Shown here piece after piece: positions 54,673 through 63,758 of a stretch of 64,000 nucleotides of DNA. This DNA comes from Pseudomonas sp. ADAK18 (GTDB taxonomy: Bacteria; Pseudomonadota; Gammaproteobacteria; Pseudomonadales; Pseudomonadaceae). Below the pieces are notes generated by a model. It was given only the letters and a program-made list of their open reading frames with translations, was not told the DNA's origin and made no database searches. The stretch's first letter is position 1, and each line of letters starts with the position of its first letter. Made by a program: the position numbers and the translations under genes. The DNA is taken from the NCBI RefSeq assembly GCF_012935695.1, contig NZ_CP052859.1:5373001-5437000 (forward strand), read 5' to 3'.

Positions 54673-56166
54673 TTACAACTTGATCCAGGTCGCCTTCAGC
54701 TCGGTGTACTTGTCGAACGCGTGCAGCGATTTGTCGCGGCCGTTACCCGACTGCTTGAAGCCGCCGAACGGTGCGGTCATGTCGCCGCCATCGTATTGGT
54801 TGACCCACACGCTACCGGCGCGCAGCGCCTTGGCGGTCAGGTGAGCCTTGGAGATGTTCGACGTCCACACCGCAGCGGCGAGGCCGTATTGGGTGTCGTT
54901 GGCAATCTCGATGGCTTCTTCCACGCTGTCGAAGGCAATCACCGACAGCACTGGGCCGAAGATTTCTTCCTGGGCGATCCGCATCGCGTTCGTCACACCA
55001 TCGAAAATCGTTGGCTCGACGTAGGTACCGCCCGTTTCCTGCAATATGCGTTTGCCACCGGCCACCAGCTTGGCGCCATCGCCATGCCCGGCTTCGATGT
55101 ACGACAGCACGGTGTTCATCTGCTGGGTATCCACCAAGGCACCGACGGTAGTGGCCGGGTCCAGCGGATTGCCCGGCTTCCAGCCCTTGAGGGCCTCGAT
55201 CACCAACGGCAGGAATTTATCCTTGATCGAACGCTCCACCAGCAGGCGCGAGCCGGCGGTGCAGACTTCGCCCTGGTTGAAAGCAATGGCACCGGCGGCG
55301 GCTTCAGCAGCCGCTTGCAGGTCCGGCGCATCGGCAAACACGATGTTCGGGCTCTTGCCGCCAGCTTCCAGCCAGACGCGCTTCATGTTCGACTCGCCGG
55401 AGCGGATCAGCAACTGCTTGGCGATTTTGGTGGAGCCGGTGAACACCAGGGTATCGACGTCCATGTGCACCGCCAGGGCATTACCCACGGTGTGGCCGTA
55501 GCCCGGCAGCACGTTGAGTACGCCTTTCGGAATGCCAGCTTCAACAGCCAGCGCCGCGATGCGGATGGCAGTCAGTGGCGACTTTTCAGACGGCTTGAGG
55601 ATCACCGAGTTACCGGTGGACAGCGCCGGCCCGAGTTTCCAGCAGGCCATCATCAGCGGGAAGTTCCACGGCACGATCGCACCGACCACGCCGACCGGCT
55701 CACGGGTCACCAGACCCAATTGGTCATGGGGAGTGGCGGCGACTTCGTCGTAGATCTTGTCGATGGCCTCGCCGCTCCAGCTCAGGGCTTGCGCCGCGCC
55801 GGGGACGTCGATGTTCAGGGAGTCGCTGATAGGTTTGCCCATGTCCAGGGTTTCCAGCAGCGCCAGCTCTTCGGCATTGGCCTTGAGCAGTGCCGCGAAA
55901 CGGATCATGGTGGCTTTGCGTTTGCTCGGCGCCAGGCGCGACCAGACGCCGGAATTGAAGGTGGCGCGGGCATTTTCAACGGCGCGCTGGGCGTCAGCGA
56001 CGTCACAGCTGGCAACGGTGGTCAGCAGTCGGCCGTCGACCGGGCTGATGCACTCGAACGTGTCACCGGAAACAGCTGCGGTGTATTCGCCATTGATGTA
56101 GGCGCGGCCTTCGATCTTCAGATCCTTGGCGCGTTGTTCCCAGTCGGCACGGGTCAGGGTGGTCAT
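54673..56166 (-). CDS. kauB: KauB/PauC aldehyde dehydrogenase
   Basis: This NAD(P)-dependent dehydrogenase oxidises gamma-glutamyl-aminobutyraldehyde or 4-guanidinobutyraldehyde in polyamine and arginine degradation. The 497-residue protein has the PWNFPLMMACWKLGPAL cofactor region, FTGST, the catalytic glutamate in LEAGGKSPN (near residue 268) and nucleophilic cysteine in NQGEVCTAGSRL (near residue 302). The opening WEQRAKDLKIEGRAYINGEY is typical of the PuuC class. In P. aeruginosa the PauC/KauB gene is followed by a transaminase; here no transaminase is adjacent. Confidence 0.92.
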   Translation of the reverse strand: MTTLTRADWEQRAKDLKIEGRAYINGEYTAAVSGDTFECISPVDGRLLTTVASCDVADAQRAVENARATFNSGVWSRLAPSKRKATMIRFAALLKANAEELALLETLDMGKPISDSLNIDVPGAAQALSWSGEAIDKIYDEVAATPHDQLGLVTREPVGVVGAIVPWNFPLMMACWKLGPALSTGNSVILKPSEKSPLTAIRIAALAVEAGIPKGVLNVLPGYGHTVGNALAVHMDVDTLVFTGSTKIAKQLLIRSGESNMKRVWLEAGGKSPNIVFADAPDLQAAAEAAAGAIAFNQGEVCTAGSRLLVERSIKDKFLPLVIEALKGWKPGNPLDPATTVGALVDTQQMNTVLSYIEAGHGDGAKLVAGGKRILQETGGTYVEPTIFDGVTNAMRIAQEEIFGPVLSVIAFDSVEEAIEIANDTQYGLAAAVWTSNISKAHLTAKALRAGSVWVNQYDGGDMTAPFGGFKQSGNGRDKSLHAFDKYTELKATWIKL

Positions 56167-56396
56167 GCGAGTGTCCTCCTCTTATTGAATACAAAGGGCC
56201 TGGTGAGTACTCAGGTACCTTCAAAGAATTCTTGCCCGGCCAGCCATCTGTTTGGCTCAAGGCACCCGCCACCCTAAACCAGCGGCCAGGGATGTTTCAA
56301 TATATTTGACATAACTGTCGTAAACACCCTTGCGATGTTCATTTTAATAAACATAGACTTTGGCCATTCCAACCGCAGGCCAGACGGGACACGCTC

Positions 56397-56759
56397 ATGA
56401 ACATTCAGAATATTGTCGACTTCAGCCAGGCCAAGACCGAGCCTGACCGCTACCGCCCGGCCGCGGAAAAAATCCTCAAGGGCGACCCCGAACAAACCAT
56501 TTACAACCACTACAACAGTCCGTGCGGCCAGATGAGCGCCGGGGTCTGGGAAGGTGAGGTCGGGCAGTGGAAGGTCAACTACAGCGAACATGAGTACTGC
56601 GAGATCGTCCAGGGTGTTTCGGTACTGCGCGATACCGACGGCAATGCCAAGACCCTGCGAGCGGGTGATCGCTTCGTGATTCCAGCAGGCTTTACCGGCA
56701 CCTGGGAGGTATTGGAGACGTGCCGCAAGATCTACGTGGTGTTCGAAGAAAAGGCCTGA
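56397..56759 (+). CDS. Cupin domain protein
   Basis: This 120-residue single-domain cupin of the DUF861 (ethanolamine/ureidoglycine cupin-like) type has a beta-barrel core with YSEHEYCEIVQGVSVLRD (about 61-78), followed by GDRFVIPAGFTGTWEVLE (90-107). The function is unknown; such small cupins often accompany amine catabolism. It diverges from kauB across 230 bases, and this pair is conserved in P. putida relatives, which suggests a shared role in polyamine use. Confidence 0.87.
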   Translation: MNIQNIVDFSQAKTEPDRYRPAAEKILKGDPEQTIYNHYNSPCGQMSAGVWEGEVGQWKVNYSEHEYCEIVQGVSVLRDTDGNAKTLRAGDRFVIPAGFTGTWEVLETCRKIYVVFEEKA

Positions 56760-56853
56760 TTTATCTACCTCCCTGGCCCACCGAACCTGCGCGACTCTGT
56801 TGCGCCGCCTTGAACCCAAGGCAGCGCAACAGATCAACACAGCAGGAGGCAGC

Positions 56854-57060
56854 ATGGACCGGCTTACCGATGAACAGGTAATCGACGATTTTCAGCACAT
56901 CATCGGCCAAAAATACTCACAGGCCATTCTTCACGAGGTGCAGCAGGAAAGTGGTCGCCCTGTGCGGGCTGGCCATTACGGCACCACCGATTATTGCCCG
57001 GAGCGGATCAACCTGGAGATGGATGATCAGGACGCGATAACAGGCATCACCTTTGGCTGA
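56854..57060 (+). CDS. Small I78-like protease inhibitor family protein
   Basis: This 68-residue protein resembles Inhibitor_I78: it contains the conserved IIGQKYSQAI, the GRPVRAGHYGTTDYCPERINLE region and a terminal GITFG where the family usually has a cysteine-glycine end. Unlike many I78 proteins it has no signal peptide. AGGAGG stands six bases before the ATG at 56854. The family's protease inhibition was shown in fungi; whether this cytosolic form inhibits anything is unknown. It is followed by a terminator. Confidence 0.75.
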   Translation: MDRLTDEQVIDDFQHIIGQKYSQAILHEVQQESGRPVRAGHYGTTDYCPERINLEMDDQDAITGITFG

Positions 57061-57076
57061 TTGCCTTTATCCAGAC

Positions 57077-57112
57077 AAAAAAAAGCCCGCATCGTGAGAT
57101 ACGGGCTTTTTT
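57077..57112. terminator. Bidirectional terminator between the I78-like gene and rpmG
   Basis: AAAAGCCCG (57081-57089) pairs with CGGGCTTTT (57102-57110) around a short loop, with A-runs to the left and T-runs to the right. It ends the I78-like gene on the plus strand and the rpmB-rpmG operon on the minus strand. Confidence 0.88.
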
Positions 57113-57130
57113 CACAAGAAAGAAAACCAA

Positions 57131-57286
57131 TTACTTGATTTTGCCTTCTTTATAGATCACGTGCTTGCGAACGCGCGGGTCGAACATTTTCTTTTCGAGC
57201 TTGTCCGGGGTAGTACGCTTGTTCTTGTCGGTAGTGTAGAAGTGACCAGTACCGGCGCTAGAGATCATTCGAATCAATTCACGCAT
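57131..57286 (-). CDS. rpmG: 50S ribosomal protein L33
   Basis: L33 is a small protein of the large ribosomal subunit near the E site. The 51-residue product reads [19 protein letters not shown] to its end [14 protein letters not shown]. It is the cysteine-free form: no zinc-binding CxxC pairs are present. It follows rpmB by 11 bases, with TAAGGAG as ribosome binding site upstream of the ATG at 57286, and is succeeded by a terminator. The gene order rpmB-rpmG is standard. Confidence 0.97.
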   Translation of the reverse strand: MRELIRMISSAGTGHFYTTDKNKRTTPDKLEKKMFDPRVRKHVIYKEGKIK

Positions 57287-57297
57287 GATATAGCTCC

Positions 57298-57531
57298 TTA
57301 GATTGTGCCGGCGCGGCGCATTTCAGCGAGCACGACAGTGATGCCACGCTTGTCGATGATGCGCATGCCTTTGGCAGATACGCGCAGACGGACAAAACGT
57401 TTCTCTTCTTCAACCCAAAAGCGATGATGCTGCAGGTTCGGCAGGAAACGACGACGGGTTTTGTTGTTTGCGTGGGAAATGTTATTCCCAGTCACCGGAC
57501 CCTTACCGGTAACTTGACAGACTCTCGACAT
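57298..57531 (-). CDS. rpmB: 50S ribosomal protein L28
   Basis: L28 is a large-subunit assembly protein. The 77-residue product begins [20 protein letters not shown], contains the conserved [18 protein letters not shown] and ends [10 protein letters not shown], all as in gammaproteobacterial L28. It has a single cysteine and is not the zinc-binding type. It is the first gene of rpmB-rpmG. The promoter must lie in the 458-base gap before the peptide-binding protein gene. Confidence 0.98.
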   Translation of the reverse strand: MSRVCQVTGKGPVTGNNISHANNKTRRRFLPNLQHHRFWVEEEKRFVRLRVSAKGMRIIDKRGITVVLAEMRRAGTI

Positions 57532-57989
57532 GCCTCAGCCCTCTAAAACCACATGCCCAACCCGGCATGGGTTGGCCGCTTAATCTCTCAGTCATTTGGC
57601 GCCAGGCGCCGCGTTTCTTTAGGGTCTTACCGGCTACACCTACAAGCGAAGGAACCGGGCCCCTAGAAAAGAGCGCTGCTTTATACCAGAAAGACCCCAC
57701 TGCAACAACAGGCCGTGTGTTTTTACCCACGTAAATCTTACCCATGAACGCCTGAGCCGTTGCCAGGATGGGCTGCTGTAGAAGCTGACCGCTCGTCGCA
57801 CAGAATGATTTACAGCGCCTGCGCGTACCGCAAGGTACCGGGCAAAACGACCTGAAGCGCCATCAAAACAGCATTTGAGCCAAAAGCACAGGCAAAAATG
57901 GGGTAGTCATTTATCAATCACCCTACTACGGTAGGCGTTTTCCAGACTGCACTCGCAGATGGGCCTTCGATCTGCAAAGGAAACCGAAT
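57532..57989. other. Divergent gap between rpmB and the peptide-binding protein gene
   Basis: No gene is supported in these 458 bases. The rpmB side holds GC-rich short palindromes such as GGCGCCAGGCGCC (near 57600). The right side is AT-richer with small hairpins CCTACTACGGTAGG (57922 region) and GCAGAT...ATCTGC just before the substrate-binding protein gene. I see no tRNA or known small RNA. Confidence 0.5.
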
Positions 57990-59582
57990 ATGCGCCTCGC
58001 TGCCCTACCGCTATTGCTAGCCCCTCTTTTTATCGCCTCCCAGGCCCTGGCAGCCACCACCCTGAGTGTCTGTACCGAGGCCAGCCCCGAGGGGTTCGAT
58101 GTGGTGCAATACAACTCGCTGACCACCACCAACGCCTCAGCGGACGTGCTGATGAACCGCCTGGTGGACTTTGACGCCGCCAGCGGCAAAGTGGTCCCGA
58201 GCCTGGCAGACAGTTGGGAAGTATCGCCCGATGGCCTGACGTACACCTTCAAGCTGCACCCGGACGTGAAATTCCATCGCACCGAGTATTTCAGCCCGAG
58301 CCGCTCGCTGACCGCCGAAGACGTGCGCTTCAGCTTCGAGCGCATGCTGGACCCGGCCAACCCATGGCACCAGGTCGCCCAGAGCGGCTTCCCTCACGCA
58401 CAATCCCTGCAGTTGCCTGCACTGATCAAGAAGATCGACGCATTGGACCCACTAACCGTGCGCTTCACCCTGGACCATGCCGACTCCACTTTCCTGGCGA
58501 CGCTGAGTATGGGTTTTGCTTCGATCTATCCGGCGGAATACGCCGACAAACTGCTCAAGGCTGGCACTCCGGAAAAACTCAACAGCCAGCCCATCGGTAC
58601 CGGGCCGTTCATCTTCGGGCGCTTCCAGAAAGATGCATCCATCCGCTACAAGGCCAACCCGGATTACTTCGCCGGCAAGCCTGCTGTGGATAACCTGATT
58701 TTTGCGATCACCCCAGACGCCAACGTGCGGCTGCAGAAGTTGCGCCGTGACGAATGCCAGATCGCCCTGTCGCCCAAGCCCCTGGACATCACAGCCGCCC
58801 AGCAGGACGCCACGCTCAAGGTGGAAAAAACACCCGCGTTCATGACCGCATTTGTTGCCATCAACAGCCAGCATCCGCCGCTGGACAAGCCACAGGTGCG
58901 CCAGGCGATCAACCTGGCCTTCGACAAGGCCAGCTATGTCAAAGCCGTATTCGAAGACACCGCTGAACCAGCCAACGGCCCTTTCCCCCCCAATACCTGG
59001 AGTTATGCCAAGGAGTTGCCGGGTTATCCCCACGACGTCGCCAAGGCCAAGGCGTTACTGGCGCAAGCCGGGTTCAAGGATGGTTTCAAGACCACCATCT
59101 GGACTCGCCCCTCGGGCAGCCTGCTGAACCCCAATCCCAGCTTGGGTGCACAGCTGTTGCAGGCAGACTTGGCGCAAGTCGGCATCCAGGCGGAAATCCG
59201 CGTGATCGAATGGGGCGAGCTGATTCGTCGCGCCAAGGCCGGCGAGCACGACCTGCTATTCATGGGCTGGGCCGGGGACAACGGCGACCCGGATAACTTC
59301 CTGACCCCGCAGTTCTCCTGCGCGGCGGTGAAATCAGGTACTAACTTCGCTCGCTACTGCGACCCGGGCCTGGACAAGTTGATCAGTGCCGGCAAGACCA
59401 CCAGTGAACAGGGTGTGCGCAGCAAGCTGTATCAGCAGGCCCAGGCACAAATCCAGCAGCAGGCCCTGTGGCTGCCACTGGCACACCCGACGGCCTTTGC
59501 CCTGACTCGCAAGAATGTCGAGGGGTATCAGGTAAGTCCGTTTGGGCGCCAGGATTATTCAAAGGTCAGCGTCAAGCCGTGA
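57990..59582 (+). CDS. ABC transporter substrate-binding protein (DppA-like, SBP family 5)
   Basis: This periplasmic binding protein has 530 residues and a signal peptide (1-21, ending QALA). Family 5 features are TLSVCTEASPEGFDVVQYNS near the mature start, the SLADSWEVSPDGLTYTFKL segment, SLTAEDVRFSFERM, and GTGPFIFGRFQKD. The class carries dipeptides, haem or oligopeptides; DppA-like proteins are the nearest. No permease or ATPase genes follow, so it must use a transporter encoded elsewhere. AAAGGAAACC provides the ribosome binding site. Confidence 0.9.
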   Translation: MRLAALPLLLAPLFIASQALAATTLSVCTEASPEGFDVVQYNSLTTTNASADVLMNRLVDFDAASGKVVPSLADSWEVSPDGLTYTFKLHPDVKFHRTEYFSPSRSLTAEDVRFSFERMLDPANPWHQVAQSGFPHAQSLQLPALIKKIDALDPLTVRFTLDHADSTFLATLSMGFASIYPAEYADKLLKAGTPEKLNSQPIGTGPFIFGRFQKDASIRYKANPDYFAGKPAVDNLIFAITPDANVRLQKLRRDECQIALSPKPLDITAAQQDATLKVEKTPAFMTAFVAINSQHPPLDKPQVRQAINLAFDKASYVKAVFEDTAEPANGPFPPNTWSYAKELPGYPHDVAKAKALLAQAGFKDGFKTTIWTRPSGSLLNPNPSLGAQLLQADLAQVGIQAEIRVIEWGELIRRAKAGEHDLLFMGWAGDNGDPDNFLTPQFSCAAVKSGTNFARYCDPGLDKLISAGKTTSEQGVRSKLYQQAQAQIQQQALWLPLAHPTAFALTRKNVEGYQVSPFGRQDYSKVSVKP

Positions 59583-59591
59583 CAACCCTTT

Positions 59592-59611
59592 GGGGCCGGC
59601 CCGCCGGCCCC
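59592..59611. terminator. GC-rich hairpin between converging genes
   Basis: GGGGCCGG / CCGGCCCC with a four-base loop lies between the peptide-binding protein stop (59582) and the radC stop (59611). It lacks a T-run on either side, so termination would be weak or Rho-assisted. Confidence 0.5.
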
Positions 59612-60285
59612 TATATCCATCCGTACTCGGCCATCGATAAGGGATCGCCGTCACCCACGATGATGTGATCCAGCACCCGCACATCCACCACTTCCAGGGC
59701 TTTTTGCAGCAGTTTGGTCAATTTTCGATCAGCCATGCTGGGCTCGGCGCTGCCGGAAGGATGGTTGTGGCACAGGATCAGCGCGGCTGCGTTATAAGCC
59801 AGTGCACGCTTGACCACTTGCCTGGGGTAGACCGTGGCATTGTCGATAGTCCCTTGAAACAACGCCTCGAAACCCAGCACCCGGTGCCTTGAGTCGAGGA
59901 ACAGGCAACCGAAGATCTCGTGGGGCTCATGACGCAAAAGCGCCTTGAGGTAATCACGCACGGCGACCGGGTTTTCCAGCACCGAATCGTTACGCAGGCG
60001 CTCGGCCAAATGACGCCGGCCCATTTCCAGTACCGCCTGGAGCTGGGCGAACTTTGCCGGACCTAAACCCAGGTGCTGGCTGAAAACCACCTGCTTGGCC
60101 TCCAGCAACGAGCGCAGGCTGCCAAATTGCGCCAGCAGATGCCGCGCCAGGTCCACCGCACTTTTACCGGACACCCCGGTACGCAAGAAAATCGCCAACA
60201 GTTCGGCATCGGAAAGACTCGCCGCACCCAACTCCAAAAGCTTCTCCCGTGGACGCTCCGCCACAGGCCAATCGCGAATACTCAT
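59611..60285 (-). CDS. radC: RadC family JAB-domain protein
   Basis: This 224-residue protein has an N-terminal helix-hairpin-helix region (about 15-95, [20 protein letters not shown] and [12 protein letters not shown]) and a C-terminal JAB/JAMM metalloprotease-like domain with HNHPSG near residue 172 followed by the aspartate in SMADRKLT. Despite the name RadC, a DNA-repair role is not supported experimentally. The ATG at 60285 begins [17 protein letters not shown], the family start; the frame is open to 60441, but this would overlap coaBC. It is divergent to coaBC. Confidence 0.94.
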   Translation of the reverse strand: MSIRDWPVAERPREKLLELGAASLSDAELLAIFLRTGVSGKSAVDLARHLLAQFGSLRSLLEAKQVVFSQHLGLGPAKFAQLQAVLEMGRRHLAERLRNDSVLENPVAVRDYLKALLRHEPHEIFGCLFLDSRHRVLGFEALFQGTIDNATVYPRQVVKRALAYNAAALILCHNHPSGSAEPSMADRKLTKLLQKALEVVDVRVLDHIIVGDGDPLSMAEYGWI

Positions 60286-60415
60286 AGCACCTCCGTGTGC
60301 ACGCGCGCCGCTGTTGCGGCGCGGACGCTGTGTTATCTTAGGCCATCTTTTTGCGTGCGATTTCACCTGGGGAGGGGGCATCGCAACGCCATCACTGAAC
60401 TGGAAAGGCAAGCCA

Positions 60416-61624
60416 ATGCAGCGTCTGTATCGGAAACGCATCGTTCTCGGCGTCGGCGGCGGTATTGCCGCCTACAAGAGCGCAGAGCTGGTTCGCCGGC
60501 TCCTGGACCAAGGCGCGGAAGTGCGCGTGGTCATGACCCGTGGCGGCAGCGAGTTCATTACCCCGCTGACCATGCAGGCGCTGTCCGGCCACCCGGTTCA
60601 CCTGGACCTGCTGGACCCGGCGGCTGAAGCTGCCATGGGCCATATCGAACTGGCCAAATGGGCCGACCTCGTACTCATCGCCCCGGCTACCGCCGACCTG
60701 ATCGCCCGCCTGGCACAGGGCATTGCCGACGACCTGCTGACCACCCTGGTGCTGGCCACCGACGCCACCGTCGCCATCGCCCCGGCCATGAACCAGGCCA
60801 TGTGGCGCGACCCGGCCACCCAAGCCAACACTCAACTGCTGCAAAGCCGTGGCCTCAAGGTCTTCGGCCCGGCGTCCGGCAGCCAGGCCTGTGGCGACGT
60901 GGGCATGGGCCGCATGCTCGAGGCCACCGACCTTGCACTGTGTGCCGCCGAGTGCTTCCAGCACCTGGCCCTGACCGGCAAGCACGTATTGATCACCGCT
61001 GGCCCGACCCAGGAAAATATCGACCCGGTGCGCTACATCACCAACCATAGCTCAGGAAAAATGGGCTTTGCCCTGGCCGAAGCGGCGGTGGAGGCAGGCG
61101 CCCGTGTGACCCTGATCACCGGGCCGGTACACCTGCCGACACCGGATCGAGTCACCCGCATCGACGTAGTCAGCGCCCGGGACATGCTCGCGGCCTGCGA
61201 AGCAGCGATTCCCTGCGACCTGTTTATCGCCTCGGCAGCGGTAGCAGACTACCGCCCAGAAGTCGTTGCGCCGCAAAAGCTCAAGAAAGACCCTACAAGC
61301 GGCGACGGCCTGCTCCTGCAAATGGTCCGCAACCCGGACATTCTGGCAACGATTGCCACCCGTCCGGATCGTCCGTTCAGCGTCGGTTTCGCTGCAGAAA
61401 CCGAGCACCTGCTGGACTATGCCGCACGCAAATTGAAAGACAAAAACCTCGACCTGATCGTTGCCAATGATGTCGCCAACCCGAGCATCGGCTTCAACAG
61501 CGAGGAAAACGCCTGCAGCGTGATCGACCGCGACCTGCACGCCACCCTTTTCGCCCAGACCAGCAAGGGCAAGATTGCCCGCCAACTGATCTCTTTTATC
61601 GCCCAACGGCTGAACCAGGTTTAA
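60416..61624 (+). CDS. coaBC: CoaBC, phosphopantothenoylcysteine synthase/decarboxylase
   Basis: This bifunctional flavoenzyme makes 4'-phosphopantetheine for coenzyme A: the C-terminal CoaB half ligates cysteine to phosphopantothenate with CTP, and the N-terminal CoaC half decarboxylates the product. The 402-residue protein has CoaC motifs [11 protein letters not shown], catalytic H76 (GHIELAKW), PAMNQAMW and the cysteine in [10 protein letters not shown], and CoaB motifs [18 protein letters not shown] and KLKKD. The ATG at 60416 fits the family start. The dut gene follows five bases later, as in most gammaproteobacteria. Confidence 0.97.
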   Translation: MQRLYRKRIVLGVGGGIAAYKSAELVRRLLDQGAEVRVVMTRGGSEFITPLTMQALSGHPVHLDLLDPAAEAAMGHIELAKWADLVLIAPATADLIARLAQGIADDLLTTLVLATDATVAIAPAMNQAMWRDPATQANTQLLQSRGLKVFGPASGSQACGDVGMGRMLEATDLALCAAECFQHLALTGKHVLITAGPTQENIDPVRYITNHSSGKMGFALAEAAVEAGARVTLITGPVHLPTPDRVTRIDVVSARDMLAACEAAIPCDLFIASAAVADYRPEVVAPQKLKKDPTSGDGLLLQMVRNPDILATIATRPDRPFSVGFAAETEHLLDYAARKLKDKNLDLIVANDVANPSIGFNSEENACSVIDRDLHATLFAQTSKGKIARQLISFIAQRLNQV

Positions 61625-61629
61625 TTTCC

Positions 61630-62085
61630 ATGCACGCTTTGCAAGCCAAGATCCTCGACCCCCGCATCGGCAACGAATTCCCGCTGCCGGCCTACGCCAC
61701 GACTGGTTCCGCCGGTCTCGACCTGCGGGCCATGCTCAAGCAGGACACCGTTCTCGAACCGGGCCAGACCTTGCTGATTCCTACTGGCCTGTCGATCTAC
61801 ATCGGCGACCCAGGCCTGGCAGCCATGATCCTCCCGCGTTCCGGCCTGGGTCATAAACACGGCATCGTCCTCGGCAACCTCGTTGGCCTGATCGACTCCG
61901 ACTACCAGGGCGAGCTGATGGTCTCCTGCTGGAACCGTGGCCAGACCGCGTTCAACATCGCCGTCGGCGAGCGCATTGCTCAGTTGGTGCTGGTACCCGT
62001 GGTGCAGGCGCACTTCGAATTGGTCGAAGAGTTCGACGAAACCCAGCGCGGCGCTGGTGGTTTCGGGCATTCCGGCAGCCACTGA
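61630..62085 (+). CDS. dut: dUTP diphosphatase (dUTPase)
   Basis: Dut hydrolyses dUTP to dUMP, keeping uracil out of DNA and feeding thymidylate synthesis. The 151-residue trimeric-type enzyme has all five motifs: [27 protein letters not shown] (catalytic aspartate), [18 protein letters not shown] and the C-terminal [12 protein letters not shown]. The coaBC-dut pair is co-transcribed, with possible read-through to algC, 254 bases further on. Confidence 0.98.
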   Translation: MHALQAKILDPRIGNEFPLPAYATTGSAGLDLRAMLKQDTVLEPGQTLLIPTGLSIYIGDPGLAAMILPRSGLGHKHGIVLGNLVGLIDSDYQGELMVSCWNRGQTAFNIAVGERIAQLVLVPVVQAHFELVEEFDETQRGAGGFGHSGSH

Positions 62086-62229
62086 CTAAGCTGAGTCAGG
62101 CTGGGCACCTTGTCCGGCCTGACACCGCCGCATGGCTTTTCAGGATGAAGAATACGCGGAACTGATCGTGAAGATTTCCCAAGCGAAATCAAGGTATTAA
62201 GCGGTTAGTCGCACAGAATTCAGGCGCCG

Positions 62230-62343
62230 ATGGCACTTTTGCACTACGAACTCTATGCCAAAAACGCCGTCTTACCCTTCAGTTTGAGCCTGCCGGTCAC
62301 CACTAAGGCCAGCCCCTTATCGATGGAGTTTCCCCCGCCATGA
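62230..62343 (+). CDS. Possible 37-residue upstream frame overlapping algC start
   Basis: An open frame of 37 codons (MALLHYELYAKNAVLPF start, MEFPPP end) has its TGA overlapping the algC ATG as ATGA, the arrangement used for translational coupling. No clear ribosome binding site precedes its ATG (AGGCG at best) and I recognise no family. It may be a leader peptide, the relic of a longer AlgC N-terminus or chance. Low confidence that it is expressed. Confidence 0.3.
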   Translation: MALLHYELYAKNAVLPFSLSLPVTTKASPLSMEFPPP

Positions 62344-63737
62344 GCAACGCAGCCAAAGTCGCACCGACATTTCCCGACAGCATTTTCCGCGCCTATGACA
62401 TCCGCGGTGTTGTCCCCAAGACCCTGACTGCCGAAACTGCCTACTGGATCGGCCGCGCCATTGGCTCCCAGAGCCTGGCCCAAGACGAACCCAATGTTTC
62501 CGTTGGCCGTGATGGCCGCCTGTCGGGCCCCGAGCTGGTTGAGCAACTGATCCAGGGCCTGGCCGACAGCGGCTGCCATGTCAGCGACGTCGGCCTGGTG
62601 CCAACGCCTGCGCTGTACTACGCGGCCAACGTGCTGGCCGGCAAGTCGGGCGTGATGCTCACCGGCAGCCATAACCCGTCGGACTACAACGGCTTCAAGA
62701 TCGTCATCGCAGGCGACACCTTGGCCAACGAACAGATCCAGGCCTTGCACACTCGCCTGAAGACCAACGACCTGACCAGCGGCGCAGGCACCGTCACCAA
62801 AGTCGACATTCTTCAGCGCTACTCAGACAAAATTACCGGCGACGTCAAACTCGCCCGTCGCCTGAAAGTGGTGGTGGACTGCGGCAACGGCGCGGCCGGC
62901 GTGATCGCCCCGCAACTGCTCGAAGCCTTGAACTGCGAAGTGATCCCGCTGTTCTGCGACGTCGACGGCCACTTCCCGAACCACCACCCGGACCCGGGCA
63001 AGCCTGAGAACCTGGTGGACCTGATCGCCAAGGTCGAGGAAGTCGGTGCCGATCTCGGCCTGGCCTTCGACGGTGACGGCGACCGTGTCGGCGTGGTGAC
63101 CAACACCGGCAATATCGTGTTCCCGGACCGCTTGCTGATGCTGTTCGCCCGTGACGTAGTCGCCCGCAACCCTGGCGCCGAGATCATTTTCGACGTCAAA
63201 TGCACCCGCCGCCTGACACCGCTGATCAAGGAATACGGCGGTCGTCCGCTAATGTGGAAGACCGGTCATTCGTTGATCAAAAAGAAAATGAAGGAAACCG
63301 GCGCCCTGTTGGCTGGCGAAATGAGCGGTCACGTGTTCTTCAAGGAGCGCTGGTACGGTTTTGACGACGGCATTTACAGCGCCGCCCGCCTGCTGGAGAT
63401 CCTCAGCAAGGAAAAATCCACCGCCGAAGAACTGTTTGCAACCTTCCCGGACGATATTTCTACGCCAGAGATCAATATCCATGTGACCGAGGAGAGCAAA
63501 TTCAGCATCATTGACGCACTGCATGATGCGCAATGGGGCGAAGGCGCCAACCTGACCACCATTGATGGTGTGCGAGTCGATTACGCCAAAGGCTGGGGCC
63601 TGGTTCGCGCCTCCAACACCACACCGGTGCTGGTACTGCGTTTCGAGGCGGATACCGAGGCTGAGTTGCAGCGCATCAAGGACGTGTTCCACGCCCAGTT
63701 GAAACGTGTTGCCCCTGATCTCCAATTACCGTTCTGA
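62340..63737 (+). CDS. algC: AlgC, phosphomannomutase/phosphoglucomutase
   Basis: AlgC interconverts mannose/glucose 6- and 1-phosphates and feeds alginate, lipopolysaccharide, rhamnolipid and Psl/Pel-type polymers. The 465-residue protein has the phosphoserine loop TGSHNPSDYNG (S110), the magnesium site DGDGDRVG near residue 243, the sugar-binding GEMSGHVFF and the C-terminal phosphate site RASNTTPVLVLRFEA. It follows GGAG at proper distance. algC is a known AlgR target in P. aeruginosa; a weak match to the AlgR site (62202-62210) lies upstream. argB starts 21 bases after its stop. Confidence 0.97.
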   Translation: MSNAAKVAPTFPDSIFRAYDIRGVVPKTLTAETAYWIGRAIGSQSLAQDEPNVSVGRDGRLSGPELVEQLIQGLADSGCHVSDVGLVPTPALYYAANVLAGKSGVMLTGSHNPSDYNGFKIVIAGDTLANEQIQALHTRLKTNDLTSGAGTVTKVDILQRYSDKITGDVKLARRLKVVVDCGNGAAGVIAPQLLEALNCEVIPLFCDVDGHFPNHHPDPGKPENLVDLIAKVEEVGADLGLAFDGDGDRVGVVTNTGNIVFPDRLLMLFARDVVARNPGAEIIFDVKCTRRLTPLIKEYGGRPLMWKTGHSLIKKKMKETGALLAGEMSGHVFFKERWYGFDDGIYSAARLLEILSKEKSTAEELFATFPDDISTPEINIHVTEESKFSIIDALHDAQWGEGANLTTIDGVRVDYAKGWGLVRASNTTPVLVLRFEADTEAELQRIKDVFHAQLKRVAPDLQLPF

Positions 63738-63758
63738 TTTTTTGCACCGGAGCCCTGA

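Noticed and set aside
54721..56277. 518-codon plus-strand frame over kauB
   Set aside because: It is antisense to the aldehyde dehydrogenase, whose catalytic residues are intact on the minus strand.
62132..62200. 22-codon open frame MAFQDEEYAELIVKISQAKS in the dut-algC gap
   Set aside because: It has no ribosome binding site, no known relatives and no link to the neighbouring start codons; it is too short to support.
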